Of a stretch of DNA of 57,251 bases, positions 26,726 to 34,731 are shown piece after piece; position 1 is the stretch's first letter, and each line of letters starts with the position of its first letter. The stretch is from Saprospiraceae bacterium. GTDB lineage: Bacteria; Bacteroidota; Bacteroidia; Chitinophagales; Saprospiraceae. Made by a program: the position numbers and the translations under genes. The stretch is from NCBI GenBank assembly GCA_019694295.1, contig JAIBCG010000011.1, positions 1 to 57,251 on the forward strand, read 5' to 3'. Under the pieces are notes generated by a model. It saw only the letters and a list, made by a program, of their open reading frames with translations. It had not been told where the DNA came from and did no database searches.

Positions 26726-28363
26726 ATGAAAATAACATTAGCACAGCTCAACTACCACATTGGCAATTTTGAAAGCAACCTTCGTAAAATGCTGGACGCA
26801 GTAACGCTCGCTAAAGAAGAAGGCAGCGACATCATCTGTTTCGGAGAGCTCGCCACTTGCGGATACCCACCACGCGACTTTCTCGAATTCCGGGATTTTA
26901 TTGCCAGGTGTATGGATTCTGTCCATGCGCTTGCTGCTGCTGCACAGGGCATTGCCATTGCGGTTGGTTCGCCATGTGTCAATCCTGTAGTGGAAGGAAA
27001 AGATCTGTACAACAGTGCGTTTTTTTTATTTGATGGTAAGGTACAGCACATTTCGCACAAAGCATTATTGCCAACCTACGATATATTTGACGAATACAGA
27101 TACTTCGAGCCGGCGCATGAATTTTCGACCGTTGAGTACAAAGGAAAGCGAATAGCATTTACCATCTGCGAAGATATTTGGAATGTAGGAAACGACAATC
27201 CACTCTACAAGGTATGTCCGATGGATGAAATGATGAAAGACAAACCCGATATCATGATCAACCTTTCTGCATCTCCTTTCAGTTATGACCATGCGGAGTC
27301 GAGGATTTCGGCCGTAAGGGCAAATGTATCGAAATACGGAGTGCCTATGTTTTATGTAAATCATGTAGGTGCGCAGACTGAAATCATTTTTGACGGAGGT
27401 TCGCTTGTAGTATCGCCTGACCTTCAAGTCTTTGACGAAATGCCCTATTTCGAAGAATGTATCAAAACCTATAACCTGGCGGATGTACAGAAAGGCGGAA
27501 TAAACAACGAGCAGCAAAAGGAAAAATATAGGCTTATGCACGATGCCATTGTTACAGGTATCAGGGATTATTTCGGCAAGCTGGGGTTAAAAAAAGCTAT
27601 TCTTGGTCTTTCGGGCGGAATCGATTCTGCACTCACAGCTGTTCTTGCAGTAAGGGCGCTTGGCGCCGAAAATGTGTGGGGTGTACTTATGCCGTCAGAG
27701 TATTCAACCGGGCATTCTGTAACAGATGCAAAAGATCTGGCCGTCAATCTAGGCATCAGGCATGACATAGTGCCTATCCGGTCAGTATTTGATGTGTATG
27801 AAGGCTTGCTAAATCCATTGTTCGAAGGCAAACAGGCCGATGTGACGGAAGAAAACATCCAGGCACGCATACGAGGGATGATACTGATGGCATTGTCCAA
27901 CAAATTTGGCCATATCCTACTCAACACATCCAACAAGAGTGAATTCGCCGTAGGGTATGGAACACTATATGGTGATATGTGTGGTGGTCTGGCAGTATTG
28001 GGTGATGTATATAAAACTGAAATTTACAAGCTGGCAGCATACGTAAACAAGGACGGAGAAGTCATTCCTCTAAACTCTATATGCAAACCACCGTCAGCAG
28101 AATTAAGACCAGGTCAAAAGGATTCGGACAGTCTGCCGGAATATGATACCCTTGACCCTGTTCTATTTCAATACATTGAAAACCGCATAGGACCGGCAGA
28201 ACTGATGGAAATGGGCTTCGACCCTGCCATGGTGAACAGAATATTAAGGCTTGTCAACATCAACGAATTTAAGCGTTTTCAGGCACCACCGGTCATCAGG
28301 GTAAGCAACAAGGCGTTCGGGGCAGGACGGCGGTTGCCTATAGTAGGAAAGTACCTTAGCTAA
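26726..28363 (+). CDS. nadE: Glutamine-hydrolysing NAD+ synthase
   Basis: A 545-residue two-domain enzyme making NAD+ from nicotinate adenine dinucleotide, ATP and glutamine-derived ammonia. The N-terminal nitrilase-type amidase has its Glu-Lys-Cys triad: Glu41 in FGELATCGYPP, Lys in HKALLPTYDIFDEYRYF (near 112) and Cys in FTICEDIW (near 148). The C-terminal synthase has the P-loop LGLSGGIDSALTAV and NTSNKSEFAVGYGTLYGD. The frame is open 3 nt further with a TTG, but the ATG at 26726 is the natural start. Stand-alone transcription from the -7 element upstream is likely. Confidence 0.96.
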   Translation: MKITLAQLNYHIGNFESNLRKMLDAVTLAKEEGSDIICFGELATCGYPPRDFLEFRDFIARCMDSVHALAAAAQGIAIAVGSPCVNPVVEGKDLYNSAFFLFDGKVQHISHKALLPTYDIFDEYRYFEPAHEFSTVEYKGKRIAFTICEDIWNVGNDNPLYKVCPMDEMMKDKPDIMINLSASPFSYDHAESRISAVRANVSKYGVPMFYVNHVGAQTEIIFDGGSLVVSPDLQVFDEMPYFEECIKTYNLADVQKGGINNEQQKEKYRLMHDAIVTGIRDYFGKLGLKKAILGLSGGIDSALTAVLAVRALGAENVWGVLMPSEYSTGHSVTDAKDLAVNLGIRHDIVPIRSVFDVYEGLLNPLFEGKQADVTEENIQARIRGMILMALSNKFGHILLNTSNKSEFAVGYGTLYGDMCGGLAVLGDVYKTEIYKLAAYVNKDGEVIPLNSICKPPSAELRPGQKDSDSLPEYDTLDPVLFQYIENRIGPAELMEMGFDPAMVNRILRLVNINEFKRFQAPPVIRVSNKAFGAGRRLPIVGKYLS

Positions 28364-28491
28364 TACACGAATGATGCTCAACACTAATATCGCCCTTGCA
28401 AAATCAGGAAAGTTTTTGTCGTTAAATTTTTCCTTTTCGTCAGAATAATTATCAGATTCGGTTGTGATACAGTAATTTCACATAAAAAAAT

Positions 28492-29391
28492 TTGGAAACT
28501 GTACTCGAAATAAACAATCTGACCAAAGTATTCGGCAAAATAACAGCTGTTGACAGTCTTAGTTTTTCGGTCAATAAAGGCGACATTTACGGAATTCTTG
28601 GACCGAATGGCAGTGGCAAATCAACAACCCTCGGTATGGTGTTGAATGTAGTGAACCCAACATCAGGTTCATGGAAATGGTTTGGTGAAGAACCACAGCA
28701 AGAACATCTCAAACGCATCGGAGCCATCATCGAAAGACCGAATTTCTACCCTTACCTCACTGCTACACAAAATCTGAAGATAGTAGCAAAGATAAAAAAT
28801 GCAAACCCAAATAACATCGAACACAAACTCAGAACAGTGGGTCTGTTCGACCGCAAAGACTCGGTATTTAGCACTTACTCGCTGGGCATGAAACAACGGC
28901 TGGCTATAGCAGCAGCCCTGCTCAACGACCCAGAAATACTCCTTCTTGACGAACCTACCAACGGACTCGACCCGCAAGGCATTCGCGATATCAGAGACAT
29001 CATCCGACAGATAGCCACAGGCGGTACAACTATATTGCTCGCCAGTCATTTGCTTGATGAAGTCGAAAAGGTCTGCAGCCATGTAGTGGTTATCAAGAAT
29101 GGTAAAAAACTGTACAGTGGCAAGGTAGATGAAATGACGGCCTCATACGGCTACATCGAAGTAAATGCAGATAACAGAACATTGCTGCTTCAAAAACTCG
29201 GTGAGTTGGGCTTTACAAAAATTCAGCAGGAAAAAGATTGCATCAAACTGATACTTGAATCAGAAACCGATACCCGCTCACTCAACGAAACCCTTTTCAA
29301 AAGCGGTGTCACACTCACACACTTGGTGAAGAGAAAAAATACGCTGGAAGAACAATTTATCGAATTAACAGGACAAAAAATGCATGCATGA
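28492..29391 (+). CDS. ABC transporter ATP-binding protein
   Basis: A 299-residue ATPase subunit of an ABC-2 type exporter. Walker A is GPNGSGKST (residues 37-45), the signature is STYSLGMKQRLAIA and Walker B is ILLLDEPTNGLDP, followed by the switch His in LLASHLLDEV. The C-terminal 80 residues form the regulatory tail common in drug and lipid exporters of this type. The start must be the TTG at 28492: an in-frame stop lies immediately upstream, and the next Met would delete Walker A. The stop overlaps the permease ATG by 4 nt. Confidence 0.93.
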   Translation: METVLEINNLTKVFGKITAVDSLSFSVNKGDIYGILGPNGSGKSTTLGMVLNVVNPTSGSWKWFGEEPQQEHLKRIGAIIERPNFYPYLTATQNLKIVAKIKNANPNNIEHKLRTVGLFDRKDSVFSTYSLGMKQRLAIAAALLNDPEILLLDEPTNGLDPQGIRDIRDIIRQIATGGTTILLASHLLDEVEKVCSHVVVIKNGKKLYSGKVDEMTASYGYIEVNADNRTLLLQKLGELGFTKIQQEKDCIKLILESETDTRSLNETLFKSGVTLTHLVKRKNTLEEQFIELTGQKMHA

Positions 29392-30212
29392 AAAATCTGA
29401 TCCAACTCGAACTACTCAAACTCTGGCCAAACCGCAGTTTCAGGATATATACCCTACTTTACTTCTGCATTATTGTTGGCTTGTTTTTCCTGTCTGTTAT
29501 TGAATTCAATCTCGGTCCATTAAAATTTAGTTTTGGCGCACAGGGTGCATTCAAATTTCCATACACATGGCATTTCAACACTTATATAGCAAGTCATTTT
29601 AAGATTCTGCTGGCACTCATCATCATTACCAACATTGTAAACGAATATGATTTCAGGACTATCAAACAGAATTTCATCGATGGTCTTAGTAAAAAAGAAT
29701 TTGTCACATCCAAAGTACTCACTTTTGTCATCCTCAGTTTATGTTCTACTATCTTGGTTGGAATGATTGCATTGGTACTTGGACTCAAATTTACCGGCAA
29801 CATTACAGCAGGCATGGTTTTTCGTGAAATGTATTACCTGCCTATTTATTTCCTTGAATTAATCGCCACCTTTAGTTTTTTGATGTTTGCGGCCGTACTA
29901 ATCCGCAAATCGGCCTTTGCACTTGGTTTTTGGATATTTTGGTCAACTGCCGAATCAATATTGCGCAATGTCTGGAAATCAAAAATACCAAATACTTTTA
30001 ATCCGTTCGATTTTTTCCCGATGCAAAGCATCAGTAATCTTATTCACGAACCTTTTTCGAGAATGGAAACCGTGCAGAAGATTTCAAATATGGTACAACC
30101 CGGCAAAGTAATAGATTATTCGATTCAATGGCCTTATGTCTTAATGTGCTTATGTTGGTCTGGGTTGTTTGTGTATCTGAGCTATTACTTGATCAAAAAA
30201 CGTGATTTGTAA
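29388..30212 (+). CDS. ABC-2 type transporter permease
   Basis: A 274-residue inner-membrane permease with about six hydrophobic segments, including FRIYTLLYFCIIVGLFFLSV near the N terminus, KILLALIIITNIVNEY, LTFVILSLCSTILVGMIALV, and a last one near the C terminus before the basic end YLIKKRDL. RTIKQNFIDGLSKKEFVTSK after the second segment is typical of ABC-2 permeases. It overlaps the ATPase gene by 4 nt, so the pair forms one exporter; the substrate is unknown. The last 33 codons and 14 nt after the stop (30113-30226) are repeated exactly at 31976-32089. Confidence 0.9.
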   Translation: MKNLIQLELLKLWPNRSFRIYTLLYFCIIVGLFFLSVIEFNLGPLKFSFGAQGAFKFPYTWHFNTYIASHFKILLALIIITNIVNEYDFRTIKQNFIDGLSKKEFVTSKVLTFVILSLCSTILVGMIALVLGLKFTGNITAGMVFREMYYLPIYFLELIATFSFLMFAAVLIRKSAFALGFWIFWSTAESILRNVWKSKIPNTFNPFDFFPMQSISNLIHEPFSRMETVQKISNMVQPGKVIDYSIQWPYVLMCLCWSGLFVYLSYYLIKKRDL

Positions 30213-30226
30213 GCACATATATCAGG
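30113..30226 (+). repeat. 114-bp exact direct repeat, copy 1
   Basis: This segment, the 3' end of the permease gene plus 14 nt, is identical base for base to 31976-32089. The two copies are 1863 nt apart in the same orientation. Copy 1 belongs to the intact gene. Confidence 0.98.
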
Positions 30227-30391
30227 TAAAATAATTACCATAAATCTGTTGCGGCTTTTATTTCAACAACAACGAAACATATTTTTTTCAAAAAAGTATA
30301 CTTAATTAAAAAATCAATTGGATATGATGTTGCCATAGCCCAATTGACATTAAATTCCTCTATGTTAAAAAAGATTAAACAAGATTAAAAG

Positions 30392-30841
30392 ATGGGCTAC
30401 CTAGAAAATAATTTATTGGGGGGTGAATCAATTTATTATCAGACCCATGTACATTGGACAATTTATTTAAAAGGGTTGTTAAGTTTAATTTTTGGTATTT
30501 TCTTAATCAGTATAGAAGTTGATTCTTTGGGTATAATCTTCATATTAATTTCATTTCTTATATTAAGCATGTCTAAATTAAAGATTCATAACTCAGAAAT
30601 AGCAGTAACAAATAAACGCGTGTTGATCAAAGAGGGGTTGATTACAACCCAATCCTTAGAATTAATGCTGAATAAAATAGAAGCAATACACGTTAAGCAA
30701 GGATTAATCGGTAAAATGTTCAATAGTGGTACTATAGAAATAATAGGTACTGGTGGGACAAATTCCCATTTCTCGAACATTTTTAACCCTTTGGAGTTTA
30801 GACGTGCCGTAAATTACCAAATAACTAAATCAAATCTATAG
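30392..30841 (+). CDS. Membrane protein with bacterial PH domain (YdbS-like)
   Basis: A 149-residue protein with two adjacent hydrophobic segments (about residues 28-62, IYLKGLLSLIFGIFLISIEV and LGIIFILISFLILSM), followed by a bacterial PH domain (bPH_2). The latter is seen in SEIAVTNKRVLIKEGLITTQSLELMLNKIE, GLIGKMFNSGTIEIIGTGG and the closing FRRAVNYQI helix. The YdbS/YdbT group has this arrangement; its function is largely unknown. Codon use is clearly more AT-rich than in the neighbours, and the gene sits inside the repeat-flanked insert, so it was probably acquired. No partner gene is present. Confidence 0.82.
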   Translation: MGYLENNLLGGESIYYQTHVHWTIYLKGLLSLIFGIFLISIEVDSLGIIFILISFLILSMSKLKIHNSEIAVTNKRVLIKEGLITTQSLELMLNKIEAIHVKQGLIGKMFNSGTIEIIGTGGTNSHFSNIFNPLEFRRAVNYQITKSNL

Positions 30842-30903
30842 TCTATATTTAAAACAAGCTTATTGTTTATCTAATTAAATCCTAGCTATACTCAGTATAA
30901 GAA

Positions 30904-31012
30904 TTAAGTAACCACATACAACACCGACGCAATCCGGTCAACGAATATTTTGCCGGAACGCGTGAGCAAACAATGATCTCCATCTACAATCATCTGGCCG
31001 GCAAAAATATGT
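30904..31012 (-). pseudogene. 3' remnant of a second, diverged hemW gene
   Basis: On the minus strand this reads IFAGQMIVDGDHCLLTRSGK, then IFVDRIASVLYVVT and a stop. It aligns with the C terminus of the intact HemW encoded at 33552-34679 (ISAGQMKLESGSCILTQEGK, then ILADGIASDLFVLT and stop), with identical spacing and roughly 60 percent identity. Only about 36 codons remain. The 5' side ends exactly where the insertion-sequence terminal repeat begins (31013). The divergence rules out a recent copy of the local gene; it is more likely a fragment from another strain or species. Confidence 0.75.
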
Positions 31013-31086
31013 TCCTGACTTCATCAATGCGCCACCCAAAATTAGTTTTTCCAAAAAGCAGGTTGAAAAAGCTTTTCTCTTAATTT

Positions 31087-31182
31087 TTATTTTTCTGTTA
31101 ATAACATTGTTTTATAAATCAATTTACCTGCTTTGTTCAGTCTAATTTCTAAGGTTACTATAGTTTTTGCTATAAATAGCAC
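31087..31182 (-). pseudogene. C-terminal remnant of the IS transposase
   Basis: Thirty-one codons on the minus strand (VLFIAKTIVTLEIRLNKAGK, then LIYKTMLLTEK and a stop) run up to the tip of the IS21-like end. Position and helical character fit the end of an IS1634-type transposase whose middle has been deleted. Recognition is by position more than by motif. Confidence 0.45.
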
Positions 31183-31258
31183 TGTATCGACACTTAGTGG
31201 AATTTGATTAAGGGGTCAATATCGCCGGAATAGGGGGTCAGTATCACCCGGAATATCC
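31183..31258. mobile_element. Solo end of an IS21-like element
   Basis: The segment starts with TGTATCGACAC, typical of an outer tip, and contains two tandem copies of a roughly 22-bp unit: GGGGTCAATATCGCCGGAAT at about 31212-31231 and GGGGTCAGTATCACCCGGAA at about 31234-31253. Repeated GGGTCAATAT..CCGGAATA units are typical of IS21-family ends in Bacteroidota. No istA or istB gene remains: the inner side joins the transposase fragment at 31259. Confidence 0.55.
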
Positions 31259-31861
31259 AAAAAAACCAGGCTCTCTGAACTCATCACTCTTTTCTGTTTC
31301 AAAATATAAAGTAGTTACATCATAAAACAGCAGCCCTATTTTGCCTCCAAATAGTTCTTTTGTGTGTTTTACACTAATTTGTTGAATTCTTTCTTGTTGG
31401 CTGTTGTATAATTTGTCCATATAACGGTATATCTTATTCAAATCTGAATCTTCTCCAAATTAGGATCTTAGATACTCTACCGTTGCATTTTTGCTTAATG
31501 GTTGAGCCAATCTAGCTGTTACAAGACTTCTTAATTCTTTATCCTCAATGGAATTAAACCCAATAGAATCATATGCATAGTTAACTATAAGTTGAATCCC
31601 ATTAAGATAGATGTTCGCTATACTATCTAATAAATGAATGGCAATTTGTTTTTCCTCTTTCTCTTGTTCATGTTTTTCAAAAATATCCTCACCATTTGAA
31701 TATTGGTCTATCCACTTTCGTCCTTTTGCAACCAACCGATTTATTTCTGACTCATCACTACTTACCCCAATAGTTCTAAGCTCCCGATATTTACCAGAGC
31801 TTTTATCAACAATTACAACACTAAATGTCCCGGATTTATTCCTTTTCTTTCGTACAAACAT
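31259..31861 (-). pseudogene. Truncated IS1634-type transposase with an in-frame stop
   Basis: The N-terminal third of a transposase reads from MFVRKKRNKSGTFSVVIVDK through LRSLVTARLAQPLSKNATVE and YRYMDKLYNSQQ to LLFYDVTTLYFETE, the first catalytic-Asp region of this family. Two open pieces are in the same frame and are separated by a single TAA at 31460-31462, so the break there is a nonsense mutation, not a frameshift. The frame then runs into the IS21-like end just after REPGF and loses the rest of the catalytic domain. The frame upstream stays open to a GTG at 31903, but the ATG at 31861 is the better start. Confidence 0.8.
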
Positions 31862-31975
31862 ATTCAAATTTAGTGTTTTTAGCCTTTGCGCCACCCAAAT
31901 CACCTCGCAAAAATTTGCAATGTATTGAAATTTAGTGTATTATGAAATTGAACCTGAAAAAGTGATGAAGTCAGG

Positions 31976-32089
31976 AGATTATTCGATTCAATGGCCTTAT
32001 GTCTTAATGTGCTTATGTTGGTCTGGGTTGTTTGTGTATCTGAGCTATTACTTGATCAAAAAACGTGATTTGTAAGCACATATATCAGG
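31976..32089 (+). repeat. 114-bp exact direct repeat, copy 2 (permease 3' end)
   Basis: This is identical to 30113-30226: the last 33 codons of the ABC permease, its stop and 14 nt, without the rest of the gene. Its first base is also the last base of the IS inverted repeat. The sequence that follows (32090-32185) leads into a strong terminator, so this copy probably keeps the original downstream context. Confidence 0.98.
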
Positions 32090-32140
32090 GCATACATTTT
32101 GGTTTCCGGGAATTGCGATAGCCAAATTATAATTAAGATA

Positions 32141-32185
32141 AAAAAGCGGTAAAGATTCGAAAAAAATGAGTCTTTACCGCTTTTT
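32141..32185. terminator. Bidirectional intrinsic terminator
   Basis: A perfect 15-bp stem: AAAAAGCGGTAAAGA (32141-32155) and TCTTTACCGCTTTTT (32171-32185), with a 15-nt loop. The A and T ends provide U tracts in both directions. It would end the exporter transcript from the left and the minus-strand T9SS gene (32240-33421) from the right. Confidence 0.85.
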
Positions 32186-32239
32186 GGTTTACCGCTTACA
32201 TATTCCTGTCAGAATAGTGTTTATTCCGGCATGGAAAGT

Positions 32240-33421
32240 TTAGTGGCTGACTATAAAACTCTCCGTTATAATAGCCTGATTAAGCCCATCTAGAATACTA
32301 ACGATGTATTGTCCACTGGTAAGATTGGCAGAAAGATCAAAGCTGAGCAACTCTCCATTTGCTTGTACCTTGCCTGACTGAACAATCCTGCCAAGAAAGT
32401 CGGTAATGGTGTAGGTGTTTTGTGAAACATCCAAACCTTTTACCATCATTTTCAGTTGCGTACCCTTCAACGGATTTGGGAATAACACAGTCGTAAATGC
32501 TTGTTGGTTTACATTTTCATCAGACAACAACAAGTCATCCGTATTATAGAAAAATATAGTAGGTGTAGTGAATGTATCGGCTGCATAATTCACGCCTGCA
32601 AGCGGAACATAGCTGCCTTTTCTGTAGAAAATATATCTGTTGTCCACTCCTGTCACCTGACCCTGTGTGATGCCAAATGCGTTAAGCAAAACCGCCGGAG
32701 CCGGCTGTCCGAAAAGGAAGAAACTATCAATTGCAAACTGACTTGACTGATCGACGAGTACGTCATAGTATTTGCTTGGGCCATTAGGTGTATGCAGGCG
32801 CATTTTGCCATAACCGACGATGGTATCCAGTCTTACAAGGTAATAACTCTGAACACCGGGTGCTTTATTAAGGGCTGCTGCAGTTACTGTCAGGTTAAAA
32901 TTCGTTTTCCGATAGCTCACAGATTGCCAGCTACTGTTATCCGTAAAAGGGAATTGAATGATTTTCCTTGGTGAGCCCCATTGCCAACCTTGTAAAGGTA
33001 TTGTCAGGCTGTCTTTGTTGTTTCCTGTCAAAGCACCCAGACCGTACGCCTGGTTGTCTATATACATCATTTTGTCCAGTACAGCCGTATCATTGAAATC
33101 AATTTCATAGAATACGTTATAACCAAGGGTCTGTGTCAATGCCTTAAATCCACTTTGATAAACATCCACTCCTTCATCAGTAAATACTGGCAGTGTCTCC
33201 TTATAATATGCAAGTACCAATGTATCTTCACCTTCGGTCTGGCTATAGTCCCAAGTGCCGTTTTTCTGTGGAACAGGAGCAGGCGCCAAGTTGAGCAGGT
33301 TTTTGAAGTTGTACAAACCCTCAGGCACAGGCATGTCGGAGGCATTTATTGTTATCGGTGTCTGGGAGTGTAATAAGCTCCCAATAAACATCAGAAAGCA
33401 AATGGTAAATATTCTTTTCAT
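32240..33421 (-). CDS. Secreted protein with T9SS type A sorting domain
   Basis: A 393-residue secreted protein. It has a signal peptide (MKRIFTICFLMFIGSLLHSQ), a central beta-rich region of about 290 residues that I do not recognise, and a type A T9SS C-terminal domain (about 310-393). The latter is seen in TTVLFPNPLKGTQLKMMVKG, YTITDFLGRIVQSG, DLSANLTSGQYIVSI and a terminal strand ITESFIVSH. No catalytic motif is visible. A weak -7 match, TAACTTTA (33463-33470), lies 41 nt upstream. The terminator at 32141-32185 follows the gene. Confidence 0.85.
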   Translation of the reverse strand: MKRIFTICFLMFIGSLLHSQTPITINASDMPVPEGLYNFKNLLNLAPAPVPQKNGTWDYSQTEGEDTLVLAYYKETLPVFTDEGVDVYQSGFKALTQTLGYNVFYEIDFNDTAVLDKMMYIDNQAYGLGALTGNNKDSLTIPLQGWQWGSPRKIIQFPFTDNSSWQSVSYRKTNFNLTVTAAALNKAPGVQSYYLVRLDTIVGYGKMRLHTPNGPSKYYDVLVDQSSQFAIDSFFLFGQPAPAVLLNAFGITQGQVTGVDNRYIFYRKGSYVPLAGVNYAADTFTTPTIFFYNTDDLLLSDENVNQQAFTTVLFPNPLKGTQLKMMVKGLDVSQNTYTITDFLGRIVQSGKVQANGELLSFDLSANLTSGQYIVSILDGLNQAIITESFIVSH

Positions 33422-33551
33422 GACATTAAGGTTTTAGAAATTAAAAAAGCTGTTTATCACGATAAAGTTAAAAAACAAAATTCAGAAATAAATAACTTTA
33501 ACATAATTTTTATACATCTCTTCCTGTAGTGCAATAATTATATTCCTAACA

Positions 33552-34679
33552 TTATGTAAGCACAAAAAGGTCTGATGCTATACCGTCTGCAAGTATCTTC
33601 CCTTCTTGGGTTAAAATACATGAACCTGACTCTAGCTTCATCTGGCCGGCAGAAATATATTTTTGTATGTTTTGTTGAAATAACGTAGCGTACGACGAAT
33701 CCAATTGTTCCAATGCTTGTAAACTCACGCCCCACATCGTTCTCAAACCGGTCATGATTAGTTCGTTGAATCGGTCTGCGGTAGTCAGCAACTCTGATTC
33801 GGCAGGTATGATACCATTCACTACAGATTTGATATATTGTCTGTTGTTGGCAATATTCCAGCATCTGCTTCGCCCATCATAGGAATGTGCCGAAGGACCA
33901 ATACCAAGATAATGGACACCCTGCCAATAAGATGTGTTGTGCAAGGCGTATTGCCTGTTTTTGGCAAAATTGGATATTTCGTATTGTTCGAAGCCGGCTT
34001 CTGTGAGCGTTTTCACCATCATTACAAACTGTGTAGCAGATTTATCAGCATTGACAGTCTGTGCCTGACCTGTCCTGATCATCTTACTGAGTGGTGTCTT
34101 GTCTTCTACCGTAAGGGCATAAGCCGAAATATGTTCTATCCCCAATTCTATTGCCCTTTGCATGTTATGCTGCCACATAGCATCTGTGGTGGTTGGGGCA
34201 CCATATATCAGGTCGATGGTAAGATGATTGAAGCCAGTGTCCATTGCCATTCTGATACAATTTTCGGCTTGTTGCCGGGTATGTGCCCGATGCATCCAGC
34301 GCAAATCTTCTTCAAAAAACGACTGAACACCTATGCTTAATCGATTTACGGGTGTTTGACTTAGTGCCTCAAGATAACCGGCTGTAAGATCGTCAGGATT
34401 TGCCTCAAAAGTTACTTCACGAAGATCCGTGTGATAATGTTTGAATACCGCATCAAATATCGACATCGTTTCGGCCTGTGTAAGCAATGATGGTGTACCG
34501 CCACCGAAGTAAATGGTTTCTATCGTGGCATCAGGTCCAAGGTATGCCTTGCGCAGTTCAAGTTCGATGAGCAATGCCTGTACAAGCTCATTTTTATATC
34601 TGTGGCTGGTGGCAAAATGGAAATTGCAATAATGGCAGGCCTGCTTACAGAATGGTATGTGTATATATATTCCTGCCAT
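33552..34679 (-). CDS. hemW: Radical SAM heme chaperone HemW (coproporphyrinogen III oxidase-like)
   Basis: A 375-residue radical SAM protein of the HemW family, which binds heme and delivers it to respiratory enzymes; older annotations call it oxygen-independent coproporphyrinogen oxidase. The cluster motif is CKQACHYCNF (Cys11, Cys15, Cys18). Also typical are YFGGGTPSLL, TFEANPDDLT, NRLSIGVQSF, LTIDLIYGAP and YEISNFAK. The C-terminal HemW domain ends GIASDLFVLT. The frame extends to 34712, but a -7 element at 34710-34717 and the family start MAGIYIHIPFC favour 34679. It is divergent from the Omp85 gene. A diverged 3' copy lies at 30904-31012. Confidence 0.94.
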   Translation of the reverse strand: MAGIYIHIPFCKQACHYCNFHFATSHRYKNELVQALLIELELRKAYLGPDATIETIYFGGGTPSLLTQAETMSIFDAVFKHYHTDLREVTFEANPDDLTAGYLEALSQTPVNRLSIGVQSFFEEDLRWMHRAHTRQQAENCIRMAMDTGFNHLTIDLIYGAPTTTDAMWQHNMQRAIELGIEHISAYALTVEDKTPLSKMIRTGQAQTVNADKSATQFVMMVKTLTEAGFEQYEISNFAKNRQYALHNTSYWQGVHYLGIGPSAHSYDGRSRCWNIANNRQYIKSVVNGIIPAESELLTTADRFNELIMTGLRTMWGVSLQALEQLDSSYATLFQQNIQKYISAGQMKLESGSCILTQEGKILADGIASDLFVLT

Positions 34680-34709
34680 AAAATATCCAGTAGTTTGATA
34701 ATTTTTGGT

Positions 34710-34717
34710 CAAATTTA
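34710..34717 (-). promoter_or_regulatory. Bacteroidota -7 element before hemW
   Basis: On the minus strand this reads TAAATTTG, an exact TAnnTTTG match, 30 nt before the hemW ATG at 34679. It lies in the 52-nt gap between divergent genes, so the two promoters must overlap. Confidence 0.55.
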
Positions 34718-34731
34718 CGTTTTATTCATCT

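Larger units (their letters stand above)
30227..31975. mobile_element. Inserted segment between the 114-bp repeats
   Basis: 1749 bp lie between the two copies of the 114-bp repeat. They hold an AT-rich PH-domain gene, the 3' remnant of a second hemW and a decayed insertion sequence whose right end abuts copy 2. No integrase, resolvase or tRNA is present. The block looks like imported or relocated DNA placed by illegitimate recombination; that is inference. The unannotated stretches (30227-30391, 30842-30903) are AT-rich, with nothing recognisable. Confidence 0.6.
31013..31976 (-). mobile_element. Decayed IS1634-like insertion sequence
   Basis: The ends form a perfect 14-bp inverted repeat: TCCTGACTTCATCA at 31013-31026 and its complement at 31963-31976. 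A second shared block, GCGCCACCCAAA, occurs in the same orientation near each end (31030-31041 and about 31889-31900). Between them are the N-terminal part of a transposase (31259-31861), one end of an IS21-like element (31183-31258) and a C-terminal coding remnant (31087-31182). The element is about 960 bp, well short of a full IS of this type. No matching target-site duplication flanks it: the right side joins the 114-bp repeat directly. Confidence 0.7.

Noticed and set aside
31244..31903. Two separate transposase genes
   Set aside because: Both pieces are in one frame, separated by a single TAA (31460-31462), so they are one broken gene.
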